DNA of 64,000 nucleotides, from NCBI GenBank assembly GCA_014529385.2, contig CM043958.1:74643169-74707168 (forward strand), given 5' to 3'. Under the pieces are notes generated by a model that worked only from the letters and a program-made list of their open reading frames with translations, was not told the origin of the DNA and searched no databases. How positions within the stretch are numbered: the stretch's first letter is position 1; each line of letters starts with the position of its first letter. Position numbers and translations under genes: made by a program. This document shows, in pieces, positions 32,641-45,039 of the stretch. Source of the stretch: Adiantum capillus-veneris (Eukaryota > Streptophyta > Polypodiopsida > Polypodiales > Pteridaceae).

Positions 32641-32790
32641 CTAGAACCTAGGAGTCCACCTCCCAACCACCCACTATATAGCATGTCCCCTGGCCCTTTG
32701 CCCTAGTTGGACTCCCTTTCCACACTGCCTAACCCGGACTTGCCCTTGTCTAGTCCGGCCTTGCCGTTGTCCTGACATTACTCCCCCCTT
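32625..32790 (-). mobile_element. Polypurine tract and LTR (fragment) of the minus-strand gag-rich gypsy element
   Basis: On the minus strand a tract AAGGGGGGAGTAA (about 32790-32778) is followed by TGTCAGGAC, a standard LTR start, at 32777. A TATA box (CTATATAG) lies near 32675-32682. The LTR-like sequence ends by 32625 (..CTTACA) where copia homology begins. 153 bp is short for a gypsy LTR, so it may be truncated. Confidence 0.6.
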
Positions 32791-33060
32791 AAAGAAAAGT
32801 TTTCATTCTCGAAAACAAAAGTGGGTAACTTCTTCTTAAGAACACTAATGTTTTCCCAAGTGGAATTTGTCATGGATCCAACTATTTGGTTGACCAAAAC
32901 ACGGTTCATCAAGAGGTTCAATGAAAGAAAGAGTAACATCTTGATTTTTCACATTGTTGTCTATTTGCAACCATCTTGTGTTATCGATTCCTATCCAATC
33001 ATAGTGTGTAGACTCCATTTTAAATACACATGAATATGCAAAACGAGTTATCATGCAAAG
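32787..33060 (-). pseudogene. Pol C-terminal end of a chromovirus-like gypsy element
   Basis: Just before the polypurine tract, the minus strand reads MTNSTWENISVLKKKLPTF followed by FENENFSLRGE and a stop. A Trp-Glu motif with this spacing to the polyprotein end is typical of chromodomain-containing integrases of plant gypsy elements. Upstream, NRVLVNQIVGS could be the rest of a decayed chromodomain. The protease, RT, RNase H and integrase core expected between this and gag are absent. Confidence 0.5.
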
Positions 33061-33239
33061 ATGTACCCTAAAGAGTACCTCTTTTCACTTTCCATGAAAA
33101 TAACTTGTTAACATGACTCATCAGCCAAGTTTAAGTCCTTGACTTGTTTTCCAAGTTCAGCAGTGTCTCTTTCCTCAAGAATATAATTTTGTTTTTAGAG
33201 CATCGATCGTGTGAGTACGTTTACTGGTACCATAGGTGT

Positions 33240-34214
33240 ACTTTGTGATGGCTCCTCGATAACTTCAATCAAGTTTGATGGCGTGATCTTTGGTGCATTT
33301 GGATTATTTGGACATTGGGCAATCAAATGATCTATGCCACATCAATTACACATGAGTATTGGCATTGTAGACGTGCTAGCTTGATTGGTTTTCATTAGTG
33401 TGGCATTCTTCTATAGCCTAATAGGACACTCGGCTACACGATGTGGACCTCCACACTCATAGCATTGAAGAGGTAGTCTCTTAGTAGTGTAATTGATATT
33501 TTGGCCTCTTGCCGCAAGAGCAGCTACTTAATATACAGGTTTGACTTGTCCCCAATAGTCCTCCATATAGTATTGTGGACTTTCTTCAAGCACATCCATC
33601 CCATAGGTAACATTAGGGTATGTGTCTTCCTCACAGCCTTCCAAATAAGCAATAGGTGACTCACAACCCGCTTGATTCACAGAAGTGATTCTCGGATGTG
33701 GTGGTTGCGATCCTAGCACTGGAGGTGGTAAGGGTGTTGTTTGGACAACATTTTGGGCCCTAGGGACCATGTGTTGTGCTGTTTGTTCAAGAGGTGGGGC
33801 CGACATCAATGCAGGCACTCGCGATGTGTCTGTCCATGCTAAGGTTGGTCTATTGGCCATTGCGCGCTTAAATACTATGCAATCCTTAGCTTGATGACCA
33901 TACCTCCCACAGGCATTGCAATCCCCATTCAATTTTACTCTAAAAGTAGGGCATTCACTAGTACTATGCGGTCCATAGCATATTGAGCACCATTTTTGCT
34001 CCCTTCTTGGATACATATGATTGTTTTGTGGAGCACAATTGTCTCTAAGACTCTCTTGAATAGCCTTGGTGAGATCTGCTAAAGTCATCTCATATATCTT
34101 TGGCTCCTTAGCAATAGGCTTTAGGATCATTGGCTGATGCCCTGATGCTTGCGAGCTAATAGATTTAGGCTCAACAGACACTCTTTCTCCTTGAATCATT
34201 AAATTATCCTCCAA
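33240..34214 (-). pseudogene. Gag C-terminal region with four zinc knuckles
   Basis: The frame 34214-33528 contains CSICYGPHSTSEC (C-x2-C-x3-H-x4-C) and CNACGRYGHQAKDC (C-x2-C-x4-H-x4-C). Beyond a stop at about 33526 the sequence continues with CYECGGPHRVAEC near 33470 and a fourth motif whose second Cys is preceded by a stop (CGIDHLIAQC) near 33340. Four nucleocapsid-type motifs is more than the usual one or two. The region between the second and third is Pro/Gln-rich. Confidence 0.8.
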
Positions 34215-34289
34215 TTGGATCGCATTGGTGGTGACTGCTTCCCAATTGGTGAAACCTCTAATGACTAGGCCATTGTAGATATCCTCATG

Positions 34290-35336
34290 TCATAATCCCC
34301 TAATGAATCTATCAAGAAATTGATTATTATTGAAGTGCTCATTTGGATTACAACAAGAATTCAAATGCTTCAAGCGACTAATAAAGTCTCTCACTGACTC
34401 TCCTTCCTCTCGTTGGGCTTTCTGGAGCTGAGAGGCTACACCCCAAAGTACTCCCTCTCGTATGTATTCTTTCAAGAACAGTCTCCTAAGAGTAGGGTTA
34501 ATTGTTTTTTCTTCCACCCTTAGGGTTCTATACCAATCCCCAGCTTTTCCACTTAAGGTTAGTCTTAAAGCATTACTCTTATGCAGGTCATTGTGTTCTC
34601 CTAGAGAATCACATATTTGTTCAAACACTTCGGTATGATTCCTCACATCCCCGTCTCCACTAAATTTTTGTGTGAGCTTGGCTGTTTGTAGTGCCTTACT
34701 TCTAGGCTCTCTATCAAGCGTGTTACGCATATTCTCAGCAATAGATCGACCAATAGCTTGAGCAAACGTTGCCAAGTCACCTAAGTGAGTAGGAACTGTG
34801 GGTGAAGGAACTCCAGAGACTACATATGGAGTAGGTATTGGAATTGGGCTTGGTGCATAGGAAGCCCTTGGGTTCCACATTGGGTACGATGTTGTGCCAT
34901 GTGGTGGCCCAAAGTTCATATGTGTGGCCCTAGGCATAGCAGACATCAAGTGTGACATGCTAATGCTAGCCGGTATAGTCCCATGGAAATAAGAGCTTGG
35001 GTGTTGTGGTTGTGGAGCATATGTAGTTAAAACCATGGGAGAAGTAGGGACTACATGAGTACGAGGACCCATGGGTGTATACGATTGGTACACACTTGTA
35101 GGTACTGTTGCAGGCATTGAGCTACCATGTAGTGGTGCTTTACTAACAAATGAGGTCCATGGCATATTTCTCGGCATGCCCATCATTGGGGTAGGCATGG
35201 TAGCCATGGTGTCATCAAGGGAAAGATGACCTAAACTTGGAAAGGTGAAGCTATCACTTGTGGGCTCAGATTGCATTGAGACCCCTAGAGAAACAACATA
35301 TGGAGGATCCATCGGACTTACCGAGGGAGTCTCCAT
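34290..35336 (-). pseudogene. Gag core of minus-strand gag-rich gypsy element
   Basis: A 348-codon open frame: a Pro/Ser/Met-rich N-terminal half, then the retrotransposon gag core with LTQKFSGDGDVRNHTEVFEQI, LRLTLSGKAGDWYRTL, LRRLFLKEYIREGVLWGVA, KAQREEGESVRDFISRLKHL and FLDRFIRGL. A stop at 34287-34289 separates it from the zinc-knuckle frame. The long open frame is notable in this decayed landscape. Confidence 0.9.
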
Positions 35337-35505
35337 TTTCTATAAGGTCGGCTGTTTAGCCTTTTCTATATTTAAGAATCTCATGAGACCCGTTGAAGGC
35401 ATGTTGATCCCCTTGTTCTGTCTCTCTAACTCAATGACCCTAGGGATGATCATCCTCACAAACTCTTTGTTGTTGATCCTCCACACTAGTAACACCCATT
35501 GTGGA

Positions 35506-36309
35506 TTAAAGGACATCTAACCAACCCACGTGATAGGTGTGACCTGTGTATAGGTCGATCAGAGTTTCTGTTTGTAGTTCGTACTCCCAGTTCTCATTTA
35601 AGGAAGCTCCATCTAGGATTGAGGTGCTAGGGGTGTCCTTTGAGCTATATGCAATGTTGCTTTCTAGGGGTTGTCCCTTAGCGGTTGCTAAGTCAGGAGC
35701 ACTCGATTTCTCTCCAAGCAAAGATATTGACATAAGACCTTTCCATTTTAACTCTCTTCGTTGCTCCGCCTTGCGTAAGCTCTCAACTTCCTTTTCCCTA
35801 GCCGCAAGGATATACCGCTCAACCTCTTGCACTTCGGCAAGGCTTCTACCATCGGGTAATATAACTTCGGAGGGAAATAACTCTGAAGAGTCAAGAGCTG
35901 CAGTGAATGAAGTATTCACGTGTACATTCTCTAAGGGTATAGAGTCTACGTTGGTCATGAATGGAGAATTTACTTCCCCACCCTCCTCATTTACATCATT
36001 AGCTCCATGTTCAAAGCGAGTGGCTCTACTAAAGGTTTCCTTCAAGTGGCTAAGCACGCTCGGTCCAGACCATGGGCCCATGGCATGCATGTCTTGACTT
36101 GAGCTATCGGGATTAGGCATTGGGAAACCCTCCATGACGTCGTAGTCAGAGGAAGAGTCACTAGCTGCTATGTTCGGGTCTTGGTTTGTACTGCCTTGGG
36201 TCCCCGCCGAGGGCCCGGAACCTAAAGTAGGTGGATATTGCGAACTTGCGGAAGTCAAAATTCTCTCTAGTTGCTCCGTCTCTAGCACACGACTAGATCG
36301 CAGATGCAT
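35506..36309 (-). pseudogene. N-terminal gag extension of the same element
   Basis: A 267-codon open frame beginning MHLRSSRVLETEQLERIL, Ser/Asp/Glu-rich, with a helical, charged segment (ERYILAAREKEVESLRKAEQRREL) and ending in GHTYHVGWLDVL. It lies directly upstream of the gag core on the same strand, separated by about 170 bp with several stops. A short basic start like LRSSR is common in plant gypsy gags. Function beyond gag is not evident. Confidence 0.65.
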
Positions 36310-36890
36310 GTGCCTATGGCACCCTACAAGCGTCGACGAATAACCTCGAAGGTTAACCGCTTACTTTTTTAAGTGTCTGTTTTCACTCGTGTTTTTATGT
36401 TTTTAATGTTTTTTTAAAATCAATTTTTTTGATTAAAGTGTGTGATAGCTCAAAATGAGAGTATCACTCAGAGGTTTACGGTGTGCTTTACAGAACAACG
36501 TTCGGTCACCTGAAGCTCCGTTGGTCGTCAAAAAAGTCGATTTTTAGCTACGTGTGAAGCCAAAGTTCGTAATTTTAAACGGTAAAGCGGACAAACGCTT
36601 GTCAATAACTATCACCACAAGTGCTCAAAAGCTATCAAAATTTTTGCATATCACCTACAACTCATACACTTCCTATGCATTTAATCTAGAACCAATTTGC
36701 ATGCACTGATACCCATATGCATCTTAGGCTACCCAAGATAAAGTTTGCTAGAATTGTGATTTTTAGTGCTCTTTTTTACCTTACTAGATTTTCTACTTGG
36801 TTGTTGGGACTTGTTGGGATTGGTTTGAATAATAAATTGGATGATGATCTATCAGGTTCACTCTCATCTATTTCATGAGCTCCAAAGAAA
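36310..36890. other. Unassigned DNA, possible leader/LTR remnant
   Basis: AT-rich, no coding motif. It should contain the PBS and 5' LTR of the minus-strand gag element, but I recognise neither. Confidence 0.3.
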
Positions 36891-36896
36891 AATATC

Positions 36897-37580
36897 ATGA
36901 AGGAAAAGTTGATTGAGCTTCCACCATATCAAATAGAGGAAGAATCACTCAAAGAAGCAAATGTCACCTGGCTTGCAAAGGAGAAACTAGAGAGTGACCG
37001 TGCCATTGTCTACCATGGAACCTTCAAAAGTGCACAAGGATCTAGAGTGGAAGTCCAAATGTTTCCAAAGGAAGCTCAAGACCTTGCCAAAGAAGAGGCA
37101 GTTAGACCACTTTGGGAGAAATTGGCCTCAAAGACTACATAGAGTTGGAGCCTTGCGGTGTGGACTACAAGAGAGCTTATGCTCTTACACATCATCATAG
37201 AAGAAGGGAGGGCAACCATTTAAGATATGAATGAATCTCAGATTGAAGTAAATATCATAGAAGATCAAGTTGCAGAACTCCTAAAGCTACAAAAGGGAAA
37301 AAAACCAATGAGAGACTGATAGTTGACCACAAATAGCATCTTCACCAGTAGATCTACCTCATTCTTTGACCTAAAGAAAAAAGATATAGAGTGAGCACTT
37401 AGGCTTTATCACCAGCAATATCCTAGATACACGATTCTAAATCATGCCGTGGCTTCCACATTTACTGAGGCATCTAAGAAAGAGAGAATGACTAAAGTAA
37501 ACCATGCCCACTATGTTTACACAACTCTCACCCATGTGAAAAATCCAAAGAGCATCACTTTCTTGGGAGCTTGAGAAGTA
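36897..37580 (+). pseudogene. Unrecognised decayed coding sequence
   Basis: Plus-strand frames give KEKLIELPPYQIEEESLKEANVTWLAKEKL, VYHGTFKSAQGSRVEVQMFPKEAQDLAKEEAVRPLWEKL, then (frameshift near 37125) KDYIELEPCGVDYKRAYAL, and later TSFFDLKKKDIE and LYHQQYPRYTILNHAVAS. Composition and few stops suggest former coding sequence. I considered a protein-kinase N-lobe and rejected it for lack of the glycine loop and catalytic Lys context. It may be a gag-side part of the element that follows. Confidence 0.35.
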
Positions 37581-37759
37581 CTAACACGGATAGCCTATCA
37601 TGATATTAGCCAGGCAGAGCACCTCCCACCTACCTTGAAGCATAAATACCATTGTATACAGGAGAGTATGAGGCCAAGTCAGATGTTATTCCAGTCCCAT
37701 CACAGAGATTGTCTCCCAACAAGGTCATCAATTCAATAGGGATGATAGATTAGCTATCT

Positions 37760-38540
37760 ACCTCAGTCATTTGTACGCTAACATTAGCCAAGTTACTCAA
37801 AATACAGCCAAACATGTGGGATACTTTGGGAAAATGCCTAGAGAAATTTGGCATTAAAAAACCAATGACTCAAATTGAGGAAGGGGTCAAAGAGCTGGAA
37901 ATTCCTCAACTAAACACTAGGCCAATGCCATTAAACAAGGTCGATGAGTACTATGAGGGAGAATATGTGAAAACCACTCTTCCTGTGAAATTCAAGGTAT
38001 AAAAACCATGGCAATTCTTGATATCGAAGCTGGTGTTTTCATCGCAACAAAAGAGGTCTAAAAACCATGGGGAAAACCAGCACTGAGGGCTGCAAGGATG
38101 AAACTACAGCTTGCATACAAACACATGGAAAGGCCCATAGGATTTCTAGAAAAAAAAGTTGTTACTTCTTGTGGAATTGAATATGAGCAAACCTTTGCTA
38201 TTGTTCACTTTGGCAAGAAGAACAACTATGACATCATTCTAGGAACACCACTCATGAGACAACTGAAAATGGTCCAAGATTGGGGTTATGACTATATATA
38301 CCTGAGACACATGGAAACCACGACAAGGATAAATCTGAAGGACCATAGTTATAGGGATGTGATGAGAACACCTATGGAGTAGTTTGATTCCACTACTGTA
38401 GCAGGATCAGAACTTCTAGCATGGTTGGGTAAGCCTAAAGAACTGTGGATGTCTGGAGCTTCGCAATGTGTAAGCTTAAAGCGAGATGAAGGCATCCTAG
38501 AAAGGGAGATTGAACATACAAATTACATCCCATAACCCTT
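37760..38540 (+). pseudogene. Retropepsin of a short gypsy-derived element
   Basis: The frame starts with LAKLLKIQPNMWDTLGKCLEKFGI, matching the pre-protease segment at 60.0 kb, then EYYEGEYVKTTLPVKF. A one-base shift at about 37998 leads to the active site, TMAILDIEAGVFIATKE (Asp kept, DSG lost). Next come PIGFLEKKVVTSCGIEYEQTFAIVHFGKKNNYDIILGTPLMRQLKMVQDWGYDYIYLR and DHSYRDVMRTPME. It is clearly of the same lineage as the proteases of E-minus and E-plus. Confidence 0.9.
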
Positions 38541-38559
38541 TCCTGAGGACAAATTAGGT

Positions 38560-39770
38560 CCACTTGAATGGGAACACATCTTGCCTACTCTCGGTGTGTG
38601 TGCTATTCAAGACGATCCAACAAAAAAGTTTTGTGATGAAAATGGCTATGAAGTCGTTCCTTACTTTGCAATGAGTGTGATCCAGGAAAACAAAGACAAA
38701 GAAGAAGACGCATTCTACGAATCTGTAGAACGCTTGGAGCTTCAAGAAGATGTAAACAACAGAAATCCGAATGACCCAGTAGGTGACATAAATAACACTT
38801 TAACAAATGCACGGTTTTATGATTTCCCAGATCAAAGACCTAGGAAACAATGTCATTGCTACAAGAATAAAGTGGATCAAAAGTGGATTCCAAAATCCTC
38901 GGTGGAAATGCAATTGCAACATGCACCATCATATGTGGCTCCCATACATGAAGAAAAGACTTAGCCAAAAATAGCACAGCTATGTCAACGCGCTACCAAT
39001 GCTCTAATTAAATGGATACCAAAGTCATCCCAAAAACAACAATCCAAGAGCAAGCAAACAAAAACTTTCCATAACTAGCCAAACCACAAAGGGAAAGTGC
39101 TAGAATGTAACCTTGCTGAGGATAGCAGTGATAGTGATGATTTGTACAACATCCCCTACCAACAACTCAGATCATCACAATCACTAATAGCTTCAGTAAT
39201 AACTAAGGAAGGCCAAAAGCAAAGAGCAACAAGTCCAAACCAAAAAGCTCAACAAATTTGGATACCAAAGAGCCAGATTGACCAAAATCAGGTGTGGATC
39301 AAGAAGGCGAAGATCCTCGATGAGAAATCGTGAGATCCAACACCAAAAGAAAGTCAATTGAAGTTTGCAAGTCCGGCTAAGCGAATCCCATATTCACAAG
39401 ATTTTGCAAATCAGATTTGGGCTCTAAAGAAGTTGACTCAAGCACAAAGAGGCCAAAAGTTCATTTGGATTCAAAAATGGTTAGATTGTCAACTCCCAAA
39501 GTATCAACTCCCAAATTCTGAATCCAATCCTCAATCAAGCATACAAGGGCTGAAGCAAAAACCACTGTTGACTCACACAAAGACAATGTGGATCCCAAAG
39601 AATTCTCTTCAAACAAAAGTAAAGCAGGGACAAGTATGGGTTCCCAAACGAGCATCATCAACAAAGCATCCAATAATCATGAAAAAGTGGGTCTCAAAGG
39701 GAACCAATAAAACTACTTTCACTGCACCACTGCTTGAATTCTTTCAATTCCTCCTACGGTTATAGTATAG
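38560..39770 (+). pseudogene. W-x-P-K repeat tail (largest copy)
   Basis: After the protease and a segment shared with E-plus (ILPTLGVC, then NGYEVVPYFAMS), the frames 38581-38964, 39097-39333 and 39358-39765 encode a hydrophilic, Gln/Lys/Ser-rich region. It holds about nine Trp-centred motifs: KWIPKSS (38881), KWIPKSS (39010), IWIPKSQ, VWIKKAK, IWALKKL, FIWIQKW, MWIPKNS, VWVPKRA and KWVSKGT (39688). Spacing varies from about 12 to 80 codons. No RT or integrase lies between it and the polypurine tract at 40136. The role is unknown. Confidence 0.75.
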
Positions 39771-40135
39771 TTAGAAGAGAACCCACTACTGCAAAGCAAT
39801 GCCAAATACGGCAACCAACCACAAGGCTAATATGGATTCGAATGAAGCATCAAATAGATAAGTAAGCGTTCAAAAAATCTCTACAGGCTTCACTCAAGCA
39901 AAATGACACAGGAGCTTCAAAGAGAATCACATTGCTTATAGTAGGAAGATTTGCCAGCAAATGTCAATAAGCAAATCGCTTATACCCACATCTTGCACAT
40001 CATAACTCTTTTCCATGCATTGATTGTTTATGCATAATAGGGCTATATTACAAGGCCTGCATAGGCACATTTTTTGAATGCCCAAGCACAACATGTACCC
40101 TTGATGATACCCTATCTTCAATGAGGACTCCAAAT

Positions 40136-40560
40136 AGAGGGGGGGAGGCATTTTTAATGCGAACCTAATATAAGAATATTAGAGGGCAATGTTTTGTGAG
40201 TTGTATTGAATTTTTGAGTTTGATTGTGATTATTTTTTGACAAAATTCATAGTATATGCCCTCAAAGTAGAGTTACAAGAGGAGTACGTGGACAAAAGCC
40301 ATGTATGAGCCCCTAGGGACATGTGTACAATGTATATAGCATAAAAATTCTATTAGAATAATTTTTCTTTTTGAATTGAGTTGATTTTTGGTTTTATTTT
40401 GTTATTTTTTAGATTTTCAAATAAAAGAAAAAATGGGGCAGGAAAAATCCACAATCCAGATGAAGAAAAGACAAAAGAGATGTCAAGCCGTACAAAGCAA
40501 AGAAGGTCCAAGAAAATGATCAAACTTCACGAAGCATGTCTCAAAAGCCATATGCACAAT
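40136..40560 (+). mobile_element. Polypurine tract and LTR-like 3' end of the short element
   Basis: AGAGGGGGGGAGG at 40136-40148 is a strong polypurine tract. The sequence after it (GGCAATGTTTTG, AATGCCCT-like, TTTTGTTATTTTTTAG...AAATAAAAG) resembles the minus-strand fragment at 7990-8345. A TATA-like TGTATATAGC lies near 40330. No clean TG start follows the tract. Confidence 0.5.
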
Positions 40561-41400
40561 GGATAATGTGAAAGGGAAGAAAAGAAAATTGTTCAACCTT
40601 CGACTGTGATAGAATGATCATAAAAATCCGGGATGGACTACAAGGACGAAGGAAGTTGGTGATGGGACTAAACAAAAGCAGTCATCAAGTGTAAAGTTGC
40701 CTATCATCCACTTCATGCGACATTAAGGCCGTACACAAGAAGTAGATATCTATAATGTAAATCTTCTATCTTGTAAGTGAATTAATGAAGCCTAACAAAC
40801 AAAAGGGACTAACAACACTAACAATAACAAAGGGGGCGAAAATGATAGTTCAATCATCTTTTGTGATATATGTCTGCAGGAGCAACCAAGGATCAAGCCT
40901 AGTCATCATCATTGGTTTTACATGTGTGTGGTAGTCAGAAGGTGCTAGAGATGCCCATCAGTCATTTCCGAGAGTGGAATCCAAAAAGTGTCAAATACAA
41001 GTTCAAATCAAGCCAAAATTTGTCAGGAGGCTATACATAGAGAGTACAAGCTAAGGGTTTCACCAAAAAAAAAGTATACCCCTAGCTAGCCAAAGATGCA
41101 ACTTTTTCAAACATGAAGCCATAATAGCCATCTACATACCTTGTAAATCATGTATATGCGTTTTGGGGACAAATGGACGATGATAGCTCATAGATGGTCA
41201 TATATCACGAAGTCAGATAAAGCCCTTTTGATGCCAGTTACTAACTTAGGGAATTAACTGGGGTTTATCAGGCTTTAATTAAGTCATGTATTAAGTAGAA
41301 GTAGTATAATGATTTACACAACGCACAAAAGCTACCATTGGAAAATGCAACTTTGATCACCTTGATGCAGGAACAAAGGAGTCACCAATGAAGAGAAGCA
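40561..41400. other. Unassigned DNA with a second polypurine-like tract
   Basis: No coding motif recognised. ACAAAGGGGGCGAAAATGATAG near 40835-40850 resembles another polypurine tract followed by TG, but nothing else supports an LTR boundary there. Confidence 0.3.
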
Positions 41401-41404
41401 GACA

Positions 41405-41975
<571 letters not shown>

Positions 41976-42027
41976 AAAGACCACACCGACATCAACAACC
42001 AGGCCATGTCAAGGAAGACATCAATAC

Positions 42028-42460
42028 GGAGGGGGGAAATGTTGATGGTTGGGTCAACAAGAGTTATGAAATGATGCGGATTATGGTCATCAACATCATT
42101 TGTAATAAGTAGGTCGTCTAGTTGCAGAAGCCGGGGTGAAATGGCACTTCCAGGTTGTAAATACTAAGCCATTTGACCCCTCAAACTCTTTTTTTGGTTA
42201 ACCTAAGGTAGCCTTAGTATACAATGTACCTAGGTCACTTTTGTAAAAACACTTAATCATAATAAAAGTTTAGCGCTGTCGTCTACGAAGTGTGAGAGAG
42301 GAAGGTAGAGAGAGCGTGAGGTTCATCTTGGTGCTACTCCCCGCTCGTTCACCACATTGTAGATCTGACTGCATCATCGTGCTAGGCTCAGCAAGAGCTA
42401 TACATTGATTCCAAGAGCAAACGCGCTCATGCATCTGCGAGCTATTTGCGGTTGTAAGTA
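42028..42460 (+). mobile_element. Polypurine tract and LTR
   Basis: GGAGGGGGGAAA (42028-42039) directly precedes TGTTGATGGTTGGGTC at 42040, a good LTR start. The 3' limit is not fixed (set at the end of the recognisable leader-like sequence). The helicase fragment lies immediately upstream, on the same strand. Confidence 0.65.
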
Positions 42461-44631
42461 TATCAAACGATGTCTATTCTCTGTGTGCAAGTAGCCATTA
42501 GAATCATGGCGACATAAGCTACGAATAGGTCTTCATAGATTTCAATTTTGGGCATTTCCAAAATTTGACTCTGTCTTTATACGTGTTTTGTGCAGATGGG
42601 TTTAGAGCTAGGGTTTTGAGTGTAGAGGCTTTAGGATAGGTGTATCCTAGTGAGGGGATGGTGTTCCTTAAGTTTAGTACAATCTTGGTATGATTTGATG
42701 GGTTTCCTTTCGTTGTGTGTATGTGGGTAGGTGGTGTAGTTGAGAGCAGTGAGATTCTAGATTGTGGTTTAGTTGGATTTCCAGAGTGTTGTATGTGTAG
42801 GATGGTCTTAACCTAACAAGCTAAAGAGATTTCTTCATGTGCCTATCATGTCATCGGTGTCCTCGATTGACATTATGTTGATCTAGGTTTTTCTGCATGC
42901 ACTTTATGGGTGGTGGGATTCACTCCCTTGACACAAGACTCATGGATAAGCAAATCTTAAATGTGAAGGTATGGTACTTCTAGGTTGCAAGTAGTTTGAG
43001 CTTAAAATTGTGTATTTATTTTGCCTCTTCTATTTATGTATCCACCATTGCAAAGTGAGTCTTTCTCATGTGGATGGAGATTCATAACAAATGCAAAGTT
43101 AGTGGTTGAATACACCTACTGCAACCCAAAAAAGACTATTAGGGTAAGCACTTGACAATATAAATAAGGAAAGATATTGCTATTATAGTAAGCTAAAACC
43201 TAAATCTTTCTTTGCTAGATCAATAGGAACTGCTACACCGACAACCATATTTGGTGGATAAAGGAAAAATTGATTAGATATATGGTCATTGCCCAAACAA
43301 TACTACCCACAACACTCAAGCCTCCAAAGGCCAAAGCTCGGGGGGTTCACTATGTGTAAAACTACCATATCACGTGCGTTCAAGACATGTTTGTAAAACC
43401 CCTTATCTGTGAATTTTGTTAAGAATATAATGTACCCTTTTCTTTTAAAATCCGTAGGTTTTTTCAAATTTGAAAAAATAATGCCCTTTTGTATATATAT
43501 TTCTATAAGTTTCAAGAACTTTAAATACCCTTCTGCTGAACTTACGTGATAGGTTACATTTTTATTAGGTGATCTCCTCGGGGGCTAAAGAAGCCAGAGA
43601 AAGAGGCTAGGCACCATAAAGGCCAAGGGGGATCCACTCAAAAGAACAAAGATAGAGAAGCTAAAGAAGAGAGAGGAGCTAAAGAAGGAAGACAAGCCCA
43701 AAGAGGTTCCAAAGAAGGCAAAGAAGGAGTCTTACCATGCACCAAGCGAGTTTTTCCGAGCAAAAACAAACCCGAGCAAATGTTTGTATGCAATATAGTA
43801 AATCTCGTCATCAACAAAATATTTATTGTTTGTTGTATATTGATGCACCACAACAAAAAAAGGGTTATCAATGGATATACTACTTCCTAAATTCCAAAAG
43901 ATCAAAGTTTACTTTTAAATAAATTAACACAATATTTGAAAGTGTTATCTTCTCCCTTAGGCTCAATCTTTCTTTATCCAATTGTAGTCTCCCCCGCTTG
44001 TAGTGCTTTGGCTCCAATTTTTCTTGCTTAGGCTTCACATGTTTGAGCATGAAGTTAGATTGATAGACTAATAAGAGCTCTAGCTCTTTACTTAATGCTC
44101 AAGTCATCCTATGTTTCTGTTTGCAAGAGGACATTTTTATTGTTCCATTGTCAAGTACTTTGGTTCTTGATTGTCGTTTATACTTGAGAGCATGTGCATC
44201 CCTTCCTCCTCTTAGCCACATCAAATTGATAGCAATTTAAGTATTGCACCTCATTAGTTCATATATACACAAATAGTCCCTTCCATGTCGTCTTGCCCTA
44301 CTCGTACTACAAGGTTGTGATCTTCACCCTTCTTACATTACACACGGCAGACAAACACCATTAATTATGAAAGACTTCTTTTGTTACAACAAAATCATAT
44401 TTTTTCCATAATTGACCAACATAAGCCTTTTTTAATTAAATTACAAAAGCAACTACCAAACTTATTAGAGTTCTATGCCTAAAATTTACTAGAAAGATTG
44501 TTCATAATTGAAAAAAATTATTTGGAAACAAATAAAATATTGAGGATCTTTTTGCCATACAATGTGACAACCTCAAAGCTTAGGGGTGTGATAATTTTTA
44601 TGGATGCTTAAAAACATTTTCAACTCAAATG

Positions 44632-44632
<1 letters not shown>
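42461..44632. other. Unassigned intergenic DNA
   Basis: No gene recognised. The stretch 43580-43740 is Lys/Glu-rich in translation (KKREELKKEDKPKEVPKKAKK) and resembles the low-complexity stretch at 49.3-49.5 kb, which suggests simple-sequence expansion or a shared degraded repeat. Confidence 0.3.

Positions 44633-44712
<80 letters not shown>
44633..44712. repeat. (GA)n microsatellite, about 40 units
   Basis: Uninterrupted GA dinucleotides for about 80 bp. The Arg-Glu and Leu-Ser ORFs over it are artefacts. Confidence 0.98.
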
Positions 44713-44713
<1 letters not shown>

Positions 44714-44955
44714 ACCATTAGATTGTGGTGTAAATTTCCTTGTTGAGCCATCAAATCTTGATTGTAATTATTTTCGGGGCCTTCACTTTGAAGATTTGAA
44801 ATTGGGCTTCTTTTGCAGTTATGGATTCCTTTAAATACCTCATATTTTTCCATAAACTTGGTTTCCCAATCTTTAAAAAAATATCGATAAATGGTTTGTT
44901 TTGAGTAGTGAAGAACACAAGGGAGAAACCAATAAGGTAAGCATATATGTCTAGC

Positions 44956-44956
<1 letters not shown>

Positions 44957-45037
<81 letters not shown>
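44957..45037. repeat. Compound (GT)n(GA)n microsatellite
   Basis: About 20 GT units followed directly by about 20 GA units and a short GAA run, at the edge of the SINE-like array. Confidence 0.98.

Positions 45038-45039
<2 letters not shown>

Noticed and set aside
35546-36097. 183-codon plus-strand ORF
   Set aside because: It is antisense to the better-supported gag N-terminal frame on the minus strand and has no motif.
36897-37142. Protein kinase N-lobe (VYHGTF...VEVQMF)
   Set aside because: No glycine-rich loop, no AxK context and no downstream kinase motifs.
44604-44958. Arg-Glu and Leu-Ser repeat proteins
   Set aside because: Pure translation of a GA/CT microsatellite.
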